From the NCBI RefSeq assembly GCF_020181035.1, contig NZ_JAIQYY010000008.1, positions 52,791 to 116,790 of the forward strand: a stretch of DNA of 64,000 bases. The letters run 5' to 3'. This document shows, piece by piece, positions 51,664 to 60,745 of this stretch (its first letter is position 1; every line of letters starts with the position of its first letter). Both the position numbers and the translations under genes were made by a program. The notes beneath the pieces are model-generated. The model ran no database searches and was not told where the DNA came from. It saw only the letters and a list, made by a program, of their open reading frames with translations. Source of the stretch: Streptomyces sp. CoH27. GTDB taxonomy: Bacteria; Actinomycetota; Actinomycetes; Streptomycetales; Streptomycetaceae.

Positions 51664-53157
51664 ATGGAAGAACGCAGCAGTCAGCACTCCCCCGCCGACG
51701 CCCCCGGGGCTCCCGACCCGCGCCGCTGGCGGGCCCTGGCGGTCTGTCTGATCGCGGGGTTCATGACCCTGCTCGACGTCAGCATCGTCAACGTCGCCCT
51801 GCCCTCCATGCAGCGAGGCCTCGGCGCCTCCCCGGCGGACGTGTCCTGGGTGATCTCCGGATACACCCTCACCTTCGGTCTCGCGCTGGTGCCGGCGGGA
51901 AAGCTCGGGGACGTCCTGGGGCGCAAGCCCATGTTCCTGGGCGGACTGGCCTTCTTCGCCGCGGTGAGCGCACTGTGCGCCCTCTCGCCGAACCCCACCT
52001 GGCTGGTCGTCGCGCGCCTGCTCCAGGGCGTGGCGGGCGGACTGCTCAACCCGCAGGTCATCGGCATGATCCAGCAGCTCTTCCGCGGCCCGGAGCGGGG
52101 CCGCGCCTTCGGCCTGTACGGCGCCTCCATCGCGATCTCCACGGCCGTCGGCCCGCTCGCCGGCGGCCTGCTGATCCAGGCGGCCGGGGTGCACAGCGGC
52201 TGGCGCTGGGTGTTCCTGGTCAATCTGCCCATCGGCCTGCTGGCCCTGGTCCTGGGCGTGGTGTGCCTGCCGAGGACGGCACCGCGGCGCACCGGCCGGG
52301 CGCTGGACCTGGTGGGCGTCGTGCTGCTGGGCGGAGCCGTCGCCGCGGTCCTGCTGCCGATGATCGAGCAGGAGCAGCGGGCCGCGTCGGTGCGCTGGTG
52401 GCTGTTCGGCCTCGCGGCGGGGCTGCTCGTCGGCTTCGTCGCATGGGAGACGATGTGGCGACGCACGGGCCGCGATCCACTGGTCGACCTCTCGCTGCTG
52501 CGCGCCCGCTCCTTCAGCGCCGGCGGCACCGTCGGCACGGTGTACTTCGCCGGCTACACCGGCCTCCTGCTCGTCCTGACCCTCTACCTCCAACAGGGCC
52601 ACGGCTACTCGGCCCTGCAGGCCGGCGCGACCGGGCTGCCCTTCGCCCTCGGTTCAGCGCTCACCTCCACCCTGGGCGGGCGGGCCGTGTTCCGCTTCGG
52701 CCGGCCCATGGTGATCGCCGGGATCACCGCCGTAGCGCTCGGGCTCGGCGGCACCGCCGCCGTCGTCGGCCACCACCCGCACGGCGACATCTGGCTCTAC
52801 GTCCTCGGCCCCCTGCTCCTCGCCGGCCTGGGCAGCGGCCTGGTCATCGGCCCCAACCAGACGCTCGCCCTCGCCGACGTACCCCCCGCCCGCAGCGGTA
52901 CGGCCGCCGCCGTGCTGCAGACCGGCCAGCGCATCGGCACCTCCCTGGGCACCGCCGTCGCCGCGACCCTCTTCTACAACCGGCTGGCCACGACCCACGG
53001 CGACTTCCCCCACGCCACCAGCCACAGCCTCTACGCCGCCGCCGCCCTCACCTGCGCCGCCCTGCTGATCGCCACCGCGGACCTCCTCGTCCCCCAGCGG
53101 CAGAAGGCTCCCGCGGTGCCACGACAGCCTCTGATGAGTTTCCGAGGCAGGCCATGA
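51664..53157 (+). CDS. MFS drug exporter (DHA2, 14-helix type)
   Basis: The protein has 497 residues with 14 predicted membrane segments. Family motifs include LDVSIVNVALPSMQRGLGASPADVSWVISGYTLTFG and GKLGDVLGRKPMF (motif A) with the motif C-like GPLAGGLLIQ. Proton-driven multidrug efflux is the family role. It is controlled by the adjacent TetR protein and may export the product of the neighbouring operon or an unrelated drug. The ATG at 51664 has no Shine-Dalgarno. Confidence 0.9.
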   Translation: MEERSSQHSPADAPGAPDPRRWRALAVCLIAGFMTLLDVSIVNVALPSMQRGLGASPADVSWVISGYTLTFGLALVPAGKLGDVLGRKPMFLGGLAFFAAVSALCALSPNPTWLVVARLLQGVAGGLLNPQVIGMIQQLFRGPERGRAFGLYGASIAISTAVGPLAGGLLIQAAGVHSGWRWVFLVNLPIGLLALVLGVVCLPRTAPRRTGRALDLVGVVLLGGAVAAVLLPMIEQEQRAASVRWWLFGLAAGLLVGFVAWETMWRRTGRDPLVDLSLLRARSFSAGGTVGTVYFAGYTGLLLVLTLYLQQGHGYSALQAGATGLPFALGSALTSTLGGRAVFRFGRPMVIAGITAVALGLGGTAAVVGHHPHGDIWLYVLGPLLLAGLGSGLVIGPNQTLALADVPPARSGTAAAVLQTGQRIGTSLGTAVAATLFYNRLATTHGDFPHATSHSLYAAAALTCAALLIATADLLVPQRQKAPAVPRQPLMSFRGRP

Positions 53158-53189
53158 GTGCAGGGGGAGCCAGCCGCGCCGGACAGCGT

Positions 53190-53770
53190 GGCCTCGGTCA
53201 TCCAGGGAGCGCTCGTCGCCCAGAGGTGTCGCCGTGGCCCAGACCGACTCGAAGAGGGCGCACAGGGCCGCGATCGTTCCCTTGTTCCGGATGAGCGCGG
53301 CTCGCCCTGAGATCCTCCGGCGCATGGGCGCCGCCGGGAGCGAACGTCATGACCTCACGCTCCGCTGACGCGCCGAGGCGGCTCAGCCGTTCCCGGACGA
53401 CCTCCACTCCGATCAGCCGCTCGGAATCCGGCTCACCCCGCGGGGCGCCCAGCGTCGAGCACTCCGCGACGAACTGAGCGGCGGCCGCCCTGGACGCCGC
53501 GAGCCGCATCTGCGCCGCCGTCAGGTCGGACTGCTGGCGCGCAAGGACGAGGCCCACCGCCGCGTCGGGACTCAGCGTCCGGAATCCACTCTCCTGCTGC
53601 TCGGACGGATAGATCAAGGACAGCGCGCTGAGGTGATCGAGGCCGTGACGGATCTCCAACTCGGGCAGGCCGGTGATTGCGGCCGGCCCCGCCACGCCCT
53701 CTTCCGGATGCGCGAGCATCGCCTTGTAAAACCGCTCGGCCGGCGAGTCGAGCCCCAGCGCCTCCAGCAC
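53190..53770 (-). pseudogene. decayed TrmB/LuxR-type regulator
   Basis: From a GTG at 53770 the sequence reads as a normal N-terminal half of this Streptomyces regulator family (VLEALGLDSPAERFYKAMLAHPEE, then HGLDHLSALSLIYPSEQQESGFR, REVMTFAPGG). Near 53325 the frame shifts: the next frame gives the C-terminal piece LIRNKGTIAALCALFESVW followed by ATPLG, joined after a deletion. The LuxR DNA-binding domain is missing. It is divergent from a broken MFS gene, the usual partner. Confidence 0.72.
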
Positions 53771-53834
53771 GCCTACCTCAGCTTTCTCCCATTCATGAGC
53801 CGGACGGGCTCCCACGAGTTGAGGAGGGTGGTTC

Positions 53835-54293
53835 ATGAGCATCGACGCCGGCGCCGGATCCCGGATCTCCGGCCTGGCCCGCAGCGTTCCGCAGGGACCG
53901 GCGAGACAACTGGCGGTCGCCTCCGCCCTGGACGCGCTCGGATCCGGCGCGTTTCTCACCGCGAGCGTGAGCATCTACGTCGAGCGGCTCGCGGTGCCCG
54001 CAGGGCAGGTCGGCATCGGGCTGTCCCTGGCCGGTACGGCGGCGCTGTTCTCCGGGGGTTCTGGGGCTTCCTCCTGGCGATCGGCGTGATCACCATGGCC
54101 CAGTCGGGGGTCAACCCGTCCCGCTCCGCACCGCGCTGAGGCCGACGAACCGCAGGAGCAGCACGACCATCGCCGGCGAGGGCCGCCTTCGCGGCGGGCA
54201 CCGCGCTCGCGGCTGGTCGCCAAGGTGAGTGGCGGGCAGGCCCCCTCGACAGCGGAAACCGAGAGGCCGGCCGCCACCGAGGCCGCATCATGA
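53835..54293 (+). pseudogene. decayed MFS transporter
   Basis: An ATG with GAGGAGGG upstream begins a normal MFS N-terminus (about 75 residues, ASALDALGSGAFLTASVSIYVERL and GQVGIGLSLAGTAALFS). Near 54055 the frame breaks; another frame gives GFWGFLLAIGVITMAQSG, and a further one a hydrophilic C-terminal tail. Most of the transporter is deleted. Together with the divergent regulator it is a degraded regulator-exporter pair. Confidence 0.68.
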
Positions 54294-54378
54294 ACTGGTG
54301 ACAGCCGTCCGGGACTCCGTCCCGCTGCGGACTTCGAAATCCCCCCATGCGAGAAAGCGTTCAGGAGGCTCAAACAAT

Positions 54379-55668
54379 ATGCTCGACATCGGTCTGATCA
54401 GGAAGGACCCGGAGGCCGTACGGGAAGCGCTCCTGAAACGCATGGACAAGGTGGACCTGGAGCCGGTGCTGGAGGCCGACCGGCACCGGCGCCGGCTCGT
54501 GGCGGACGCGGCGGACGCACGCGCCGAGCGCAAGCGGCAGTCCAAGGAGATCGGTTCGCTGCGCGCACGAGGCCAGGAGACGGCGGCGCTGGAGCGAGCG
54601 GCCTCCGAGCTGGGCGACCGCATCGCGGCCATCGAGACCGAGCTGACGGAGACCGAGAGCCGGCTGCATGACCTGATGGCGGAGCTTCCGAATCTGCCGG
54701 CCGAGCAGACGCCGGCCGGCGGCAAGGAGGCCAACCAGGTCGTACGCACCTGGGGTGAGCAGCCCGACCTCGGCCCGGGGGCACTGGACCACGTCGAGCT
54801 GAGCACCCGGTTGGGACTCGTCGACTACGCGCGCGGCGCCAAGCTGGGCGGCAGCGGCCACTGGCTGTACACCGGGCTGGGCGCGGCCCTGGAATGGGCC
54901 CTCATCGACTTCTTCTGCCGTGAACACTTCGCCGCGGGCTACGAGTTCATGCTTCCCCCGCACCTGCTGACGGAGGAAGCGGGCTACGCGGCGGGCCAGT
55001 TCCCGAAGTTCTACGACGACGTCTTCCACCTTCGGACGGAGGACGGGGAACGCGGCTCGTTCCTGCTGCCCACCTCCGAGACGGCCATCGTGAACGTGTA
55101 CCGGGACGAGATCATCCCGAACGACCGGCTGCCCATCAAGGCGTTCGCCTACACGCCCTGTTACCGACGGGAATCCGGCAGCCACGGAACACAGGAACGC
55201 GGAACGATCCGCGGCCACCAGTTCAACAAGGTCGAGATGTTCCAGTTCGTCACCCCCGAGGGCGGACCCGCCGCGCTCGACGAGCTGGTGCAGCGCACGG
55301 AGGACCTGGTGCGCAAGCTCGGTCTCCACTACCAGACGTCGCTGCTCGCGGCGCGGGACGCCAGCGCCAGCATGAAGATGACGTACGACGTCGAAGTCTG
55401 GATCCCGAGCATCGGCACGTACAAGGAGGTCTCCTCCGCGTCCTGGGCGGGCGACTATCAGGCCCGCCGTGCCAACATCCGCTACCGCCCCGAGGGCGGG
55501 AAGAACACGGAGTTCGTCCACACCCTCAACGCCTCCGGTCTGGCCACCAGCCGCCTCCTCCCGGCCATCCTGGAACAGAACCAGCAGCCCGACGGCTCCG
55601 TTGTCGTACCCGAGCCTCTCCGGCCCTGGGTGGGCACCGACATCATCCGTCCGCGAGCAGACGCCTAG
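54379..55668 (+). CDS. serS: seryl-tRNA synthetase, second (divergent) type
   Basis: The protein has 429 residues with AGGAGG ahead of the ATG. The N-terminal coiled-coil arm (about 30-100) and class II motifs are present: motif 2 around FAYTPCYRRESGSHG with RGHQFNKVEMFQF, and motif 3 around SRLLPAILEQNQQPDGS. It starts MLDIGLIRKDPEAVREAL, a pattern I associate with Firmicutes-type enzymes, and differs throughout from the usual Streptomyces SerRS, which I recall at another locus. An extra SerRS by a biosynthetic operon suggests self-resistance (as in albomycin) or supply of seryl-tRNA (as VlmL in valanimycin). Confidence 0.88.
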   Translation: MLDIGLIRKDPEAVREALLKRMDKVDLEPVLEADRHRRRLVADAADARAERKRQSKEIGSLRARGQETAALERAASELGDRIAAIETELTETESRLHDLMAELPNLPAEQTPAGGKEANQVVRTWGEQPDLGPGALDHVELSTRLGLVDYARGAKLGGSGHWLYTGLGAALEWALIDFFCREHFAAGYEFMLPPHLLTEEAGYAAGQFPKFYDDVFHLRTEDGERGSFLLPTSETAIVNVYRDEIIPNDRLPIKAFAYTPCYRRESGSHGTQERGTIRGHQFNKVEMFQFVTPEGGPAALDELVQRTEDLVRKLGLHYQTSLLAARDASASMKMTYDVEVWIPSIGTYKEVSSASWAGDYQARRANIRYRPEGGKNTEFVHTLNASGLATSRLLPAILEQNQQPDGSVVVPEPLRPWVGTDIIRPRADA

Positions 55669-55687
55669 GAAAGTCGGACGCCGTCTT

Positions 55688-55705
55688 CCCCCTCTCCGGA
55701 GGGGG
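55688..55705 (+). terminator. hairpin after the seryl-tRNA synthetase gene
   Basis: CCCCCTC and GGAGGGGG can pair around a short centre, 20 bases after the stop. This is a short but GC-strong terminator candidate. Confidence 0.5.
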
Positions 55706-56021
55706 CTGGTGGGGGTTCGTCACGGCGGCCACTCGGGCCCCCGGGCAGGGGCTCTCGACTGTGGCGCAGGTGCAGGTCGAAGAAGGGAAGGCGAGCGGGT
55801 ACGCCTGCCGGATCCGCACCACCCGGGCTGCGGGGCGCCGAACTGGGTTCGACGGGAAGCGTCGACGAGGTGCGGCGTCATTCCTTCTCGGTTCCTGAAC
55901 GGCGTGGTCGTCACGGACCCTCCCTGGAGTTGTGGGCAGCACAGGGTTTTGGGGCAGCACCGGACTACGCCCGGCGCTCGGGCCGTCGGCCCGGCCCGGC
56001 AACGCTTCGGTATTGATCAGC
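55706..56021. other. intergenic region without a supported gene
   Basis: No reading frame here has convincing codon bias or a recognisable domain. It lies between the convergent seryl-tRNA synthetase and response-regulator genes and may contain terminator sequence or a relic. Confidence 0.4.
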
Positions 56022-56705
56022 TCAGTGGCACGGGGGAATGCCGCCGTCCCCCGGCGCGGACATGAGGTAGGCGAGCACGGCCAGCACCCGGCGGTTGTCG
56101 TCGTCGGAGGGGGCGAGCTCCAGCTTGGCGAAGATGCCGGTGCTGTGCTTGGACACGGCCTTCTCACTGATGAAGAGCCGGTTCGCGATGGCGCTGTTGG
56201 AGCGTCCCTCGGCCATGAGCTCAAGCACCTGGCGTTCCCGCTCGGTGAGCCTGGAGAGCGGCCCGGGTTCGCCACGGCTGCGGCGGCCGAGCAGCTTGGT
56301 GACCACTTCGGGGTCCATGACCGTGCCGCCCGCGGCGACCGTACGGATCACGTCGACGAACTGGTCGTCGCTGAACACCCGGTCCTTGAGCAGATAACCG
56401 ACCCCTCCGGCCTGGTCGGCGAGCAACTCCTGGGCGTAGATCTGCTCGACGTACTGCGAGAGCAGCAGGATCGGCAGCCCGGGTATCCGCTCCCGGGCGG
56501 ACAGCGCCGCGCGGAGCCCGTCGTCGGTGTGGGTCGGCGGCAGCCTGATGTCCACGATCGCGAGGTCCGGCCGGAACTCCAGCAGCGCGCCGAGCAGACC
56601 CGGCGCGCTGTCGGTGGCCGCCACGATCTCGAACCCACGCGCCTTGAGGAGCCTGACCAGCCCCTCCCGGAGCAGGAAGAGATCCTCCGCGACGACTACG
56701 CGCAC
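56022..56705 (-). CDS. NarL/FixJ-type response regulator
   Basis: A GTG at 56705 gives 227 residues. The receiver domain has VRVVVAEDLFLLREGL, the phosphoacceptor Asp in LAIVDIRLPP, and the conserved Lys in YLLKDRV. The C-terminal LuxR HTH is LSRLTERERQVLELMAEGRSNSAIANRLFISEKAVSKHSTGIFAKL. The start lies only seven bases from the kinase stop, so the two genes form one operon. The target genes are unknown. Confidence 0.93.
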   Translation of the reverse strand: MRVVVAEDLFLLREGLVRLLKARGFEIVAATDSAPGLLGALLEFRPDLAIVDIRLPPTHTDDGLRAALSARERIPGLPILLLSQYVEQIYAQELLADQAGGVGYLLKDRVFSDDQFVDVIRTVAAGGTVMDPEVVTKLLGRRSRGEPGPLSRLTERERQVLELMAEGRSNSAIANRLFISEKAVSKHSTGIFAKLELAPSDDDNRRVLAVLAYLMSAPGDGGIPPCH

Positions 56706-58336
56706 GGCACCTCCATGACCACGATCGTCGGCCCCCCGGGCGGGCTGCTGACCGCCAGGATGCCGTCGAAGGCCGCCAGCCGTCGCTCCACCCCGGCCAG
56801 CCCGGTGCCCCGGGCGGGATCCGCGCCGCCCACCCCGTCGTCGACCACCTCGATGCGCAAGCGCCCGTCCGTGCGGGCCATGCGGATCTGGAGTCCGTGC
56901 GCCGAGGCGTGCCGGACGGCGTTGGTGACCACCTCGGCGACGGCGAAGTAGCAGGCCGACTCCAGCGGTGCGGCGAGCCGTTCGGGCAGGTCGATCTCGG
57001 TCTCGCACGGCAGGGGCAGGTCCAGCGCGAGCGCCCGGACCGCCTCCCCCAGACCCCGGTCGGCCAGCATCGGCGGGTGCATCCCCCGGATCAGGCCGCG
57101 CAGTTCCGCCAGTGCCGCCGCCGAGGCGACGCGGGCCTCCACGACGAGTGCGGCGGCCTCGTGCGGATCGCTGTGGATCATCTCCTCCGCGACCCGGAGG
57201 TTCATCCCGATGGTGACCAGCCGTCCCTGTGCGCCGTCGTGCAGGTCTCGCTCGATCCTGCGCAGCTCCGCGGCCGCGGAGCCGACCGCCTCGGCCCGCG
57301 TCTCGGTCAGCTCCCGCACCCGCCGGGCCAGCGCCGGGTCCGGCCCCCGTCCCAACAGCCGCCGGGCGTCCGGCAACACGGTCAGCGGCAGCAGCCACAG
57401 CCCCAGGGCCAGCAGCACCGCCCCCTGGATGCCGCCGAGGACCGACGCATGGTGAGCCGTCTCCACGGGGAGCAACGGCGCCGGCCCGCGCGGGGAGCCG
57501 AACTTCTGCACCACCACCAGGGATTGCCCGAACCCGCTCTGGGCGACGTCGTACACCCCGATCCCCACCAGACCCAGGACAGCCAGGTTCGCCGCCGCCC
57601 TCGGCCACCGCACCAGTCCGGCCACGACGGCCGCCAACAGCGCCAGCCCCACCAGGTAACCCGCCACTGCCGGCCCGATCCCGGTGCCCGGTGACGCGGA
57701 CTGCCACAGATCGAGGCCGAGCAGGTCACCGGTCATCACCACGACGGCGGGCAGCAGCAGGGCCCAGCGCGCGGACCTCGGCGCGTCGGCTCCGGCCAGA
57801 CGCGCGGGCCTGCCGTTCGCGATCCGGAGCAGAGCCGCACCGGCGAAGGCAGCGAGCAGCGGGACACTCACACAGCCCACCAGGACGTTCAGCGATGTCC
57901 GCCCATAGCCGGCAGCGGAGTGCGTGAGCCAGTACGTCCATTCCAGCAGTTCCCCGGTCACCGCCCCGACCACGGGCAGCACCCACCGCCTGGGGGCGCG
58001 CGCCGAGCGGAGCAGCACGGTGGCCAGCAGGCCGGCCATCAGCAGCGCCGCCGGAAGCAGCCCGCCGGGTTCCAGATCCGGCACGGTGACGACGTAGCCG
58101 GCCCCTCCGGTGGAGTTGTGCAGGGCGAACAGCAGAGCAGGCACACTGCCGTACGCCGCCGTACCCACCAGCCCCGCCACGACCGGCCACCCGATCCGCC
58201 CAACCGGTCGCACCATGCGCCCCGACCGGTCCCGCGCCTGCTCCGCCCTGAAGGCCAGCACGGCGCAGACCGCGGTCAACGTCACGAGCACGCCCGCCGG
58301 CCAGGGCGCCGCCCCGTGCACCGGAAACGGCCACAT
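56696..58336 (-). CDS. HisKA_3-type sensor histidine kinase with multi-helix membrane domain
   Basis: The protein has 546 residues. About the first 320 are hydrophobic, with nine or ten predicted membrane segments and no extracellular sensor domain. The dimerisation/phosphorylation motif is ERDLHDGAQGRLVTIGMNL (the His is the phosphoacceptor), followed by an HATPase domain with AVAEVVTNAVRHA and the short G-box DDGVGGADPARGTGL. The gene overlaps the response-regulator start. The signal sensed cannot be inferred. Confidence 0.92.
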   Translation of the reverse strand: MWPFPVHGAAPWPAGVLVTLTAVCAVLAFRAEQARDRSGRMVRPVGRIGWPVVAGLVGTAAYGSVPALLFALHNSTGGAGYVVTVPDLEPGGLLPAALLMAGLLATVLLRSARAPRRWVLPVVGAVTGELLEWTYWLTHSAAGYGRTSLNVLVGCVSVPLLAAFAGAALLRIANGRPARLAGADAPRSARWALLLPAVVVMTGDLLGLDLWQSASPGTGIGPAVAGYLVGLALLAAVVAGLVRWPRAAANLAVLGLVGIGVYDVAQSGFGQSLVVVQKFGSPRGPAPLLPVETAHHASVLGGIQGAVLLALGLWLLPLTVLPDARRLLGRGPDPALARRVRELTETRAEAVGSAAAELRRIERDLHDGAQGRLVTIGMNLRVAEEMIHSDPHEAAALVVEARVASAAALAELRGLIRGMHPPMLADRGLGEAVRALALDLPLPCETEIDLPERLAAPLESACYFAVAEVVTNAVRHASAHGLQIRMARTDGRLRIEVVDDGVGGADPARGTGLAGVERRLAAFDGILAVSSPPGGPTIVVMEVPCA

Positions 58337-58430
58337 ATCCGCCCCCCTGTCTCGTCATCCAGGCCACGCGCTGTGGCCTGGAGATCATGCTGCTGCGAGG
58401 GGACGTGCAGGCACCATGGGCCGAAACCTA

Positions 58431-58462
58431 CTTCCGGGGTAGGTGTTCACCTACCCCGGAAG
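58431..58462. terminator. 15-bp perfect palindrome upstream of the two-component operon
   Basis: Arms at 58431-58445 and 58448-58462 pair perfectly over 15 bases around two bases (core GGGGTAGGTG/CACCTACCCC). It lies 34 bases after the stop of the membrane-protein gene and about 95 bases before the kinase start. It may be a terminator for the former or an operator for the latter. Confidence 0.6.
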
Positions 58463-58495
58463 GAAAGCCTCGGACGGAAGTTTCTGGCCAAGCGG

Positions 58496-59011
58496 TCAGT
58501 GATGGACCACCGTCTTGGCGACGACAATGATCAGGCCGAACAAGAGGTTCGCCAGCCCGGAGATCACGGCCTGCCGACGCGACGCGCCGGCTCGCGCGGC
58601 GGCGACGGTCGCCCAGGCGACCTGCTCGGCCAGGGCGACACCCAGGGCGAACCACGCCGTCCCGGCGAGACCCAGCCCCAGCAGAGGGCTGATCACCACG
58701 GCGATGGCCGGGGGTACGGCAGCCTGGACCATCGGCCACTCACGGCGGGCCGTGCGGCCTATCTCGTCCCAGGTCAAGCGCTGCCCGTGGATCCGCTCGC
58801 CGGCCAGGCGGGCATAGACGTGCGTGGCCCAGAACACGATGCCGGTCACGAGGAGAAGGACCACGAGGGCGGCGCGGGGAAACACGCCGACCGCTCCGGC
58901 CCCTGCCACCACGGACGCGGCCAGGAGCGCGCCGTAGATCGCCCCCGAACAGTCGGTCCGCGGTTCACCGTGCGAGGCGGTGTGGCCGCTCCCGGGTGTC
59001 CCGCTTGCCAC
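58496..59011 (-). CDS. small integral membrane protein of unknown function
   Basis: The protein has 171 residues from a GTG at 59011 with GGAG close upstream. Four or five hydrophobic segments (AALVVLLLVTGIVFWATHVYARL, AVPPAIAVVISPLLGLGL, LANLLFGLIIVVAKTVV) with short basic loops suggest an integral membrane protein. No family recognised. It is separated from the two-component operon by a palindrome. Confidence 0.7.
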   Translation of the reverse strand: MASGTPGSGHTASHGEPRTDCSGAIYGALLAASVVAGAGAVGVFPRAALVVLLLVTGIVFWATHVYARLAGERIHGQRLTWDEIGRTARREWPMVQAAVPPAIAVVISPLLGLGLAGTAWFALGVALAEQVAWATVAAARAGASRRQAVISGLANLLFGLIIVVAKTVVHH

Positions 59012-59143
59012 ATCTCCAGGATCGCCGGATCCGCCACGCGGCGCAGAACGACCGTCGTCCGCCTTCGGGAGATCACCGCGCTGCCGGCGCTCGACCAGGA
59101 ACTCCCTGGCATTCAGTTCTGTACGCTCCTCCCTTCGCGGAAT

Positions 59144-60616
59144 TCAGTGCGGGATCCGTGAGGTGGCCGGTGAGCGGGGCTCGGTGGTCTCCGCGCTTGT
59201 GACGGGTGGCAGGTAGTCCTGCACCAGGGTGCGGTGCCACCAGGTGCCGGTCCGGCGGAGCTCTGACCAGGTGGTGAAGCGGTAGGCGTAGAGGCGGGCG
59301 CGCAGGAAGGTGGGGCGGGCCGAGGGGAAGGGATTGCGGCGCAGGAGCCGCAGGGTGGCGGCGTCGTTGTCCAGGAGGCGGACGAGGAGGGCCACGAACC
59401 ATTCGCCGGCGTACGCGGGCGAAAGCGCGGCGAACCACATCAGCCAGTCGAGCCGCAGGTGATACGGCGCCACCTGCGGCGGCAGCCGCCGTCTGTCGCC
59501 CGGCTTGCCCTTGAACTCGTACTCCTTCCACTGCGTCTCATCGGTGAGGTCCGGCTCGTCGGTACCCTCGATCACCACCTCGTAGCGGACGCGGCTGACG
59601 CTGCCGAACGCCCCGTAGGTGTTGACCAGGTGCAGCGGGTTGAAGGAGACGTTCATCCGCTGGTGGGAGGAGAACAGGTTGCGGACCGGCCAGTAGCTGA
59701 GGACGGCGACCAGGGCGGTCATGACGAGCACCAGGCCCGCGTACCAGGCGGGGGTCGCGGCGAAGGCCGGTGGCTGTTCGGGCAGGGGCAGGAGGTGTGC
59801 GGCGCGCACGTCGTCGATCGCGGACACGGCGAGCAGGACGGCCAGCCAGTTCAGCCAGGCGAAGTTGCCGGACGCCACCAGCCACAGCTGGGTGACGACG
59901 ATGAAGGCTGCCGCCCAGCCGGCCACGGGCTGTGGGGCGAACAGGGCGAGCGGGGCGCCCAGCTGCGCGAGGTGGTTGGCCGCGACCTCTGCCCGGTGCA
60001 CCGGCCGGGGCAGGTGGTGGAAGAACCAGCTGAGCGGACCCGGCATCGGCTGGGTCTCGTGGTGGTAGTACAGGCAGGTCAGGTCACGCCAGCAGCGGTC
60101 GCCGCGCAGCTTGATCAGTCCCGCGCCGAACTCCAGCCGGAACAGCAGCCAGATCAGCAGCCCGAGCACGAACACCGGCGGGGCGACCTCGTCGTTGCCG
60201 AGGAAGATCGCGAGGAAGCCGGCCTCCAGCAGGAGCATCTCCCACATGAAGGCGTACCAGGTCTGCCCCACGTTGACGATGGACAGATACAGCGCCCACA
60301 GGGTGAACCACATCAGCATCGCCGCCCACAGCGGCACCAGGTCCGCCGCACCCGCCGCGACAGCGGCGGACAGGGCCGCGCCGGTCCAGGCGACGACGGC
60401 GAAGAAGGGGTCCGAGTAGTGCCACTGGAAGATGCTCGGTGCCCGCCGGAAGGGCACGGACGCCACGAACCGCGGAACCGGCAGCAGTCCCCGCTCGCCG
60501 ATCAGCGCCTTGAACTGCAGGGCGGAGCTGACGAAAGCGACACCGTAGAGCACGGCGAGGCCCCGCTGGAAAACCAGCCGGCTCAACCAGTAGTCGGCGT
60601 TGGTGAACCACTCCAT
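59144..60616 (-). CDS. lipase maturation factor family membrane protein
   Basis: The protein has 490 residues; the ATG at 60616 is chosen because GGAGGAG lies eight bases upstream. Multiple membrane segments fill residues 20-330. The family motif is recognisable: LLFRLEFGAGLIKLRGDRCWRDLTCLYYHHETQPMPGPLSWFFHHLP, and the C-terminal soluble part has DWLMWFAAL and the WFVALLVRLLDND segment. Eukaryotic LMF1 assists lipase folding; the role of bacterial members is unknown. Confidence 0.9.
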   Translation of the reverse strand: MEWFTNADYWLSRLVFQRGLAVLYGVAFVSSALQFKALIGERGLLPVPRFVASVPFRRAPSIFQWHYSDPFFAVVAWTGAALSAAVAAGAADLVPLWAAMLMWFTLWALYLSIVNVGQTWYAFMWEMLLLEAGFLAIFLGNDEVAPPVFVLGLLIWLLFRLEFGAGLIKLRGDRCWRDLTCLYYHHETQPMPGPLSWFFHHLPRPVHRAEVAANHLAQLGAPLALFAPQPVAGWAAAFIVVTQLWLVASGNFAWLNWLAVLLAVSAIDDVRAAHLLPLPEQPPAFAATPAWYAGLVLVMTALVAVLSYWPVRNLFSSHQRMNVSFNPLHLVNTYGAFGSVSRVRYEVVIEGTDEPDLTDETQWKEYEFKGKPGDRRRLPPQVAPYHLRLDWLMWFAALSPAYAGEWFVALLVRLLDNDAATLRLLRRNPFPSARPTFLRARLYAYRFTTWSELRRTGTWWHRTLVQDYLPPVTSAETTEPRSPATSRIPH

Positions 60617-60745
60617 GACGGTCGGCTCCTCCATGCGGCGTCGATCATCGGCGGGCCGCGGAGCCGCAGCGACCGAATGTGCCCGCCGCAGCCCGCCCCG
60701 CTGCTGCATGCGAGGAGGTCCACGGCCTTCGCACAGCCGTGGGGA

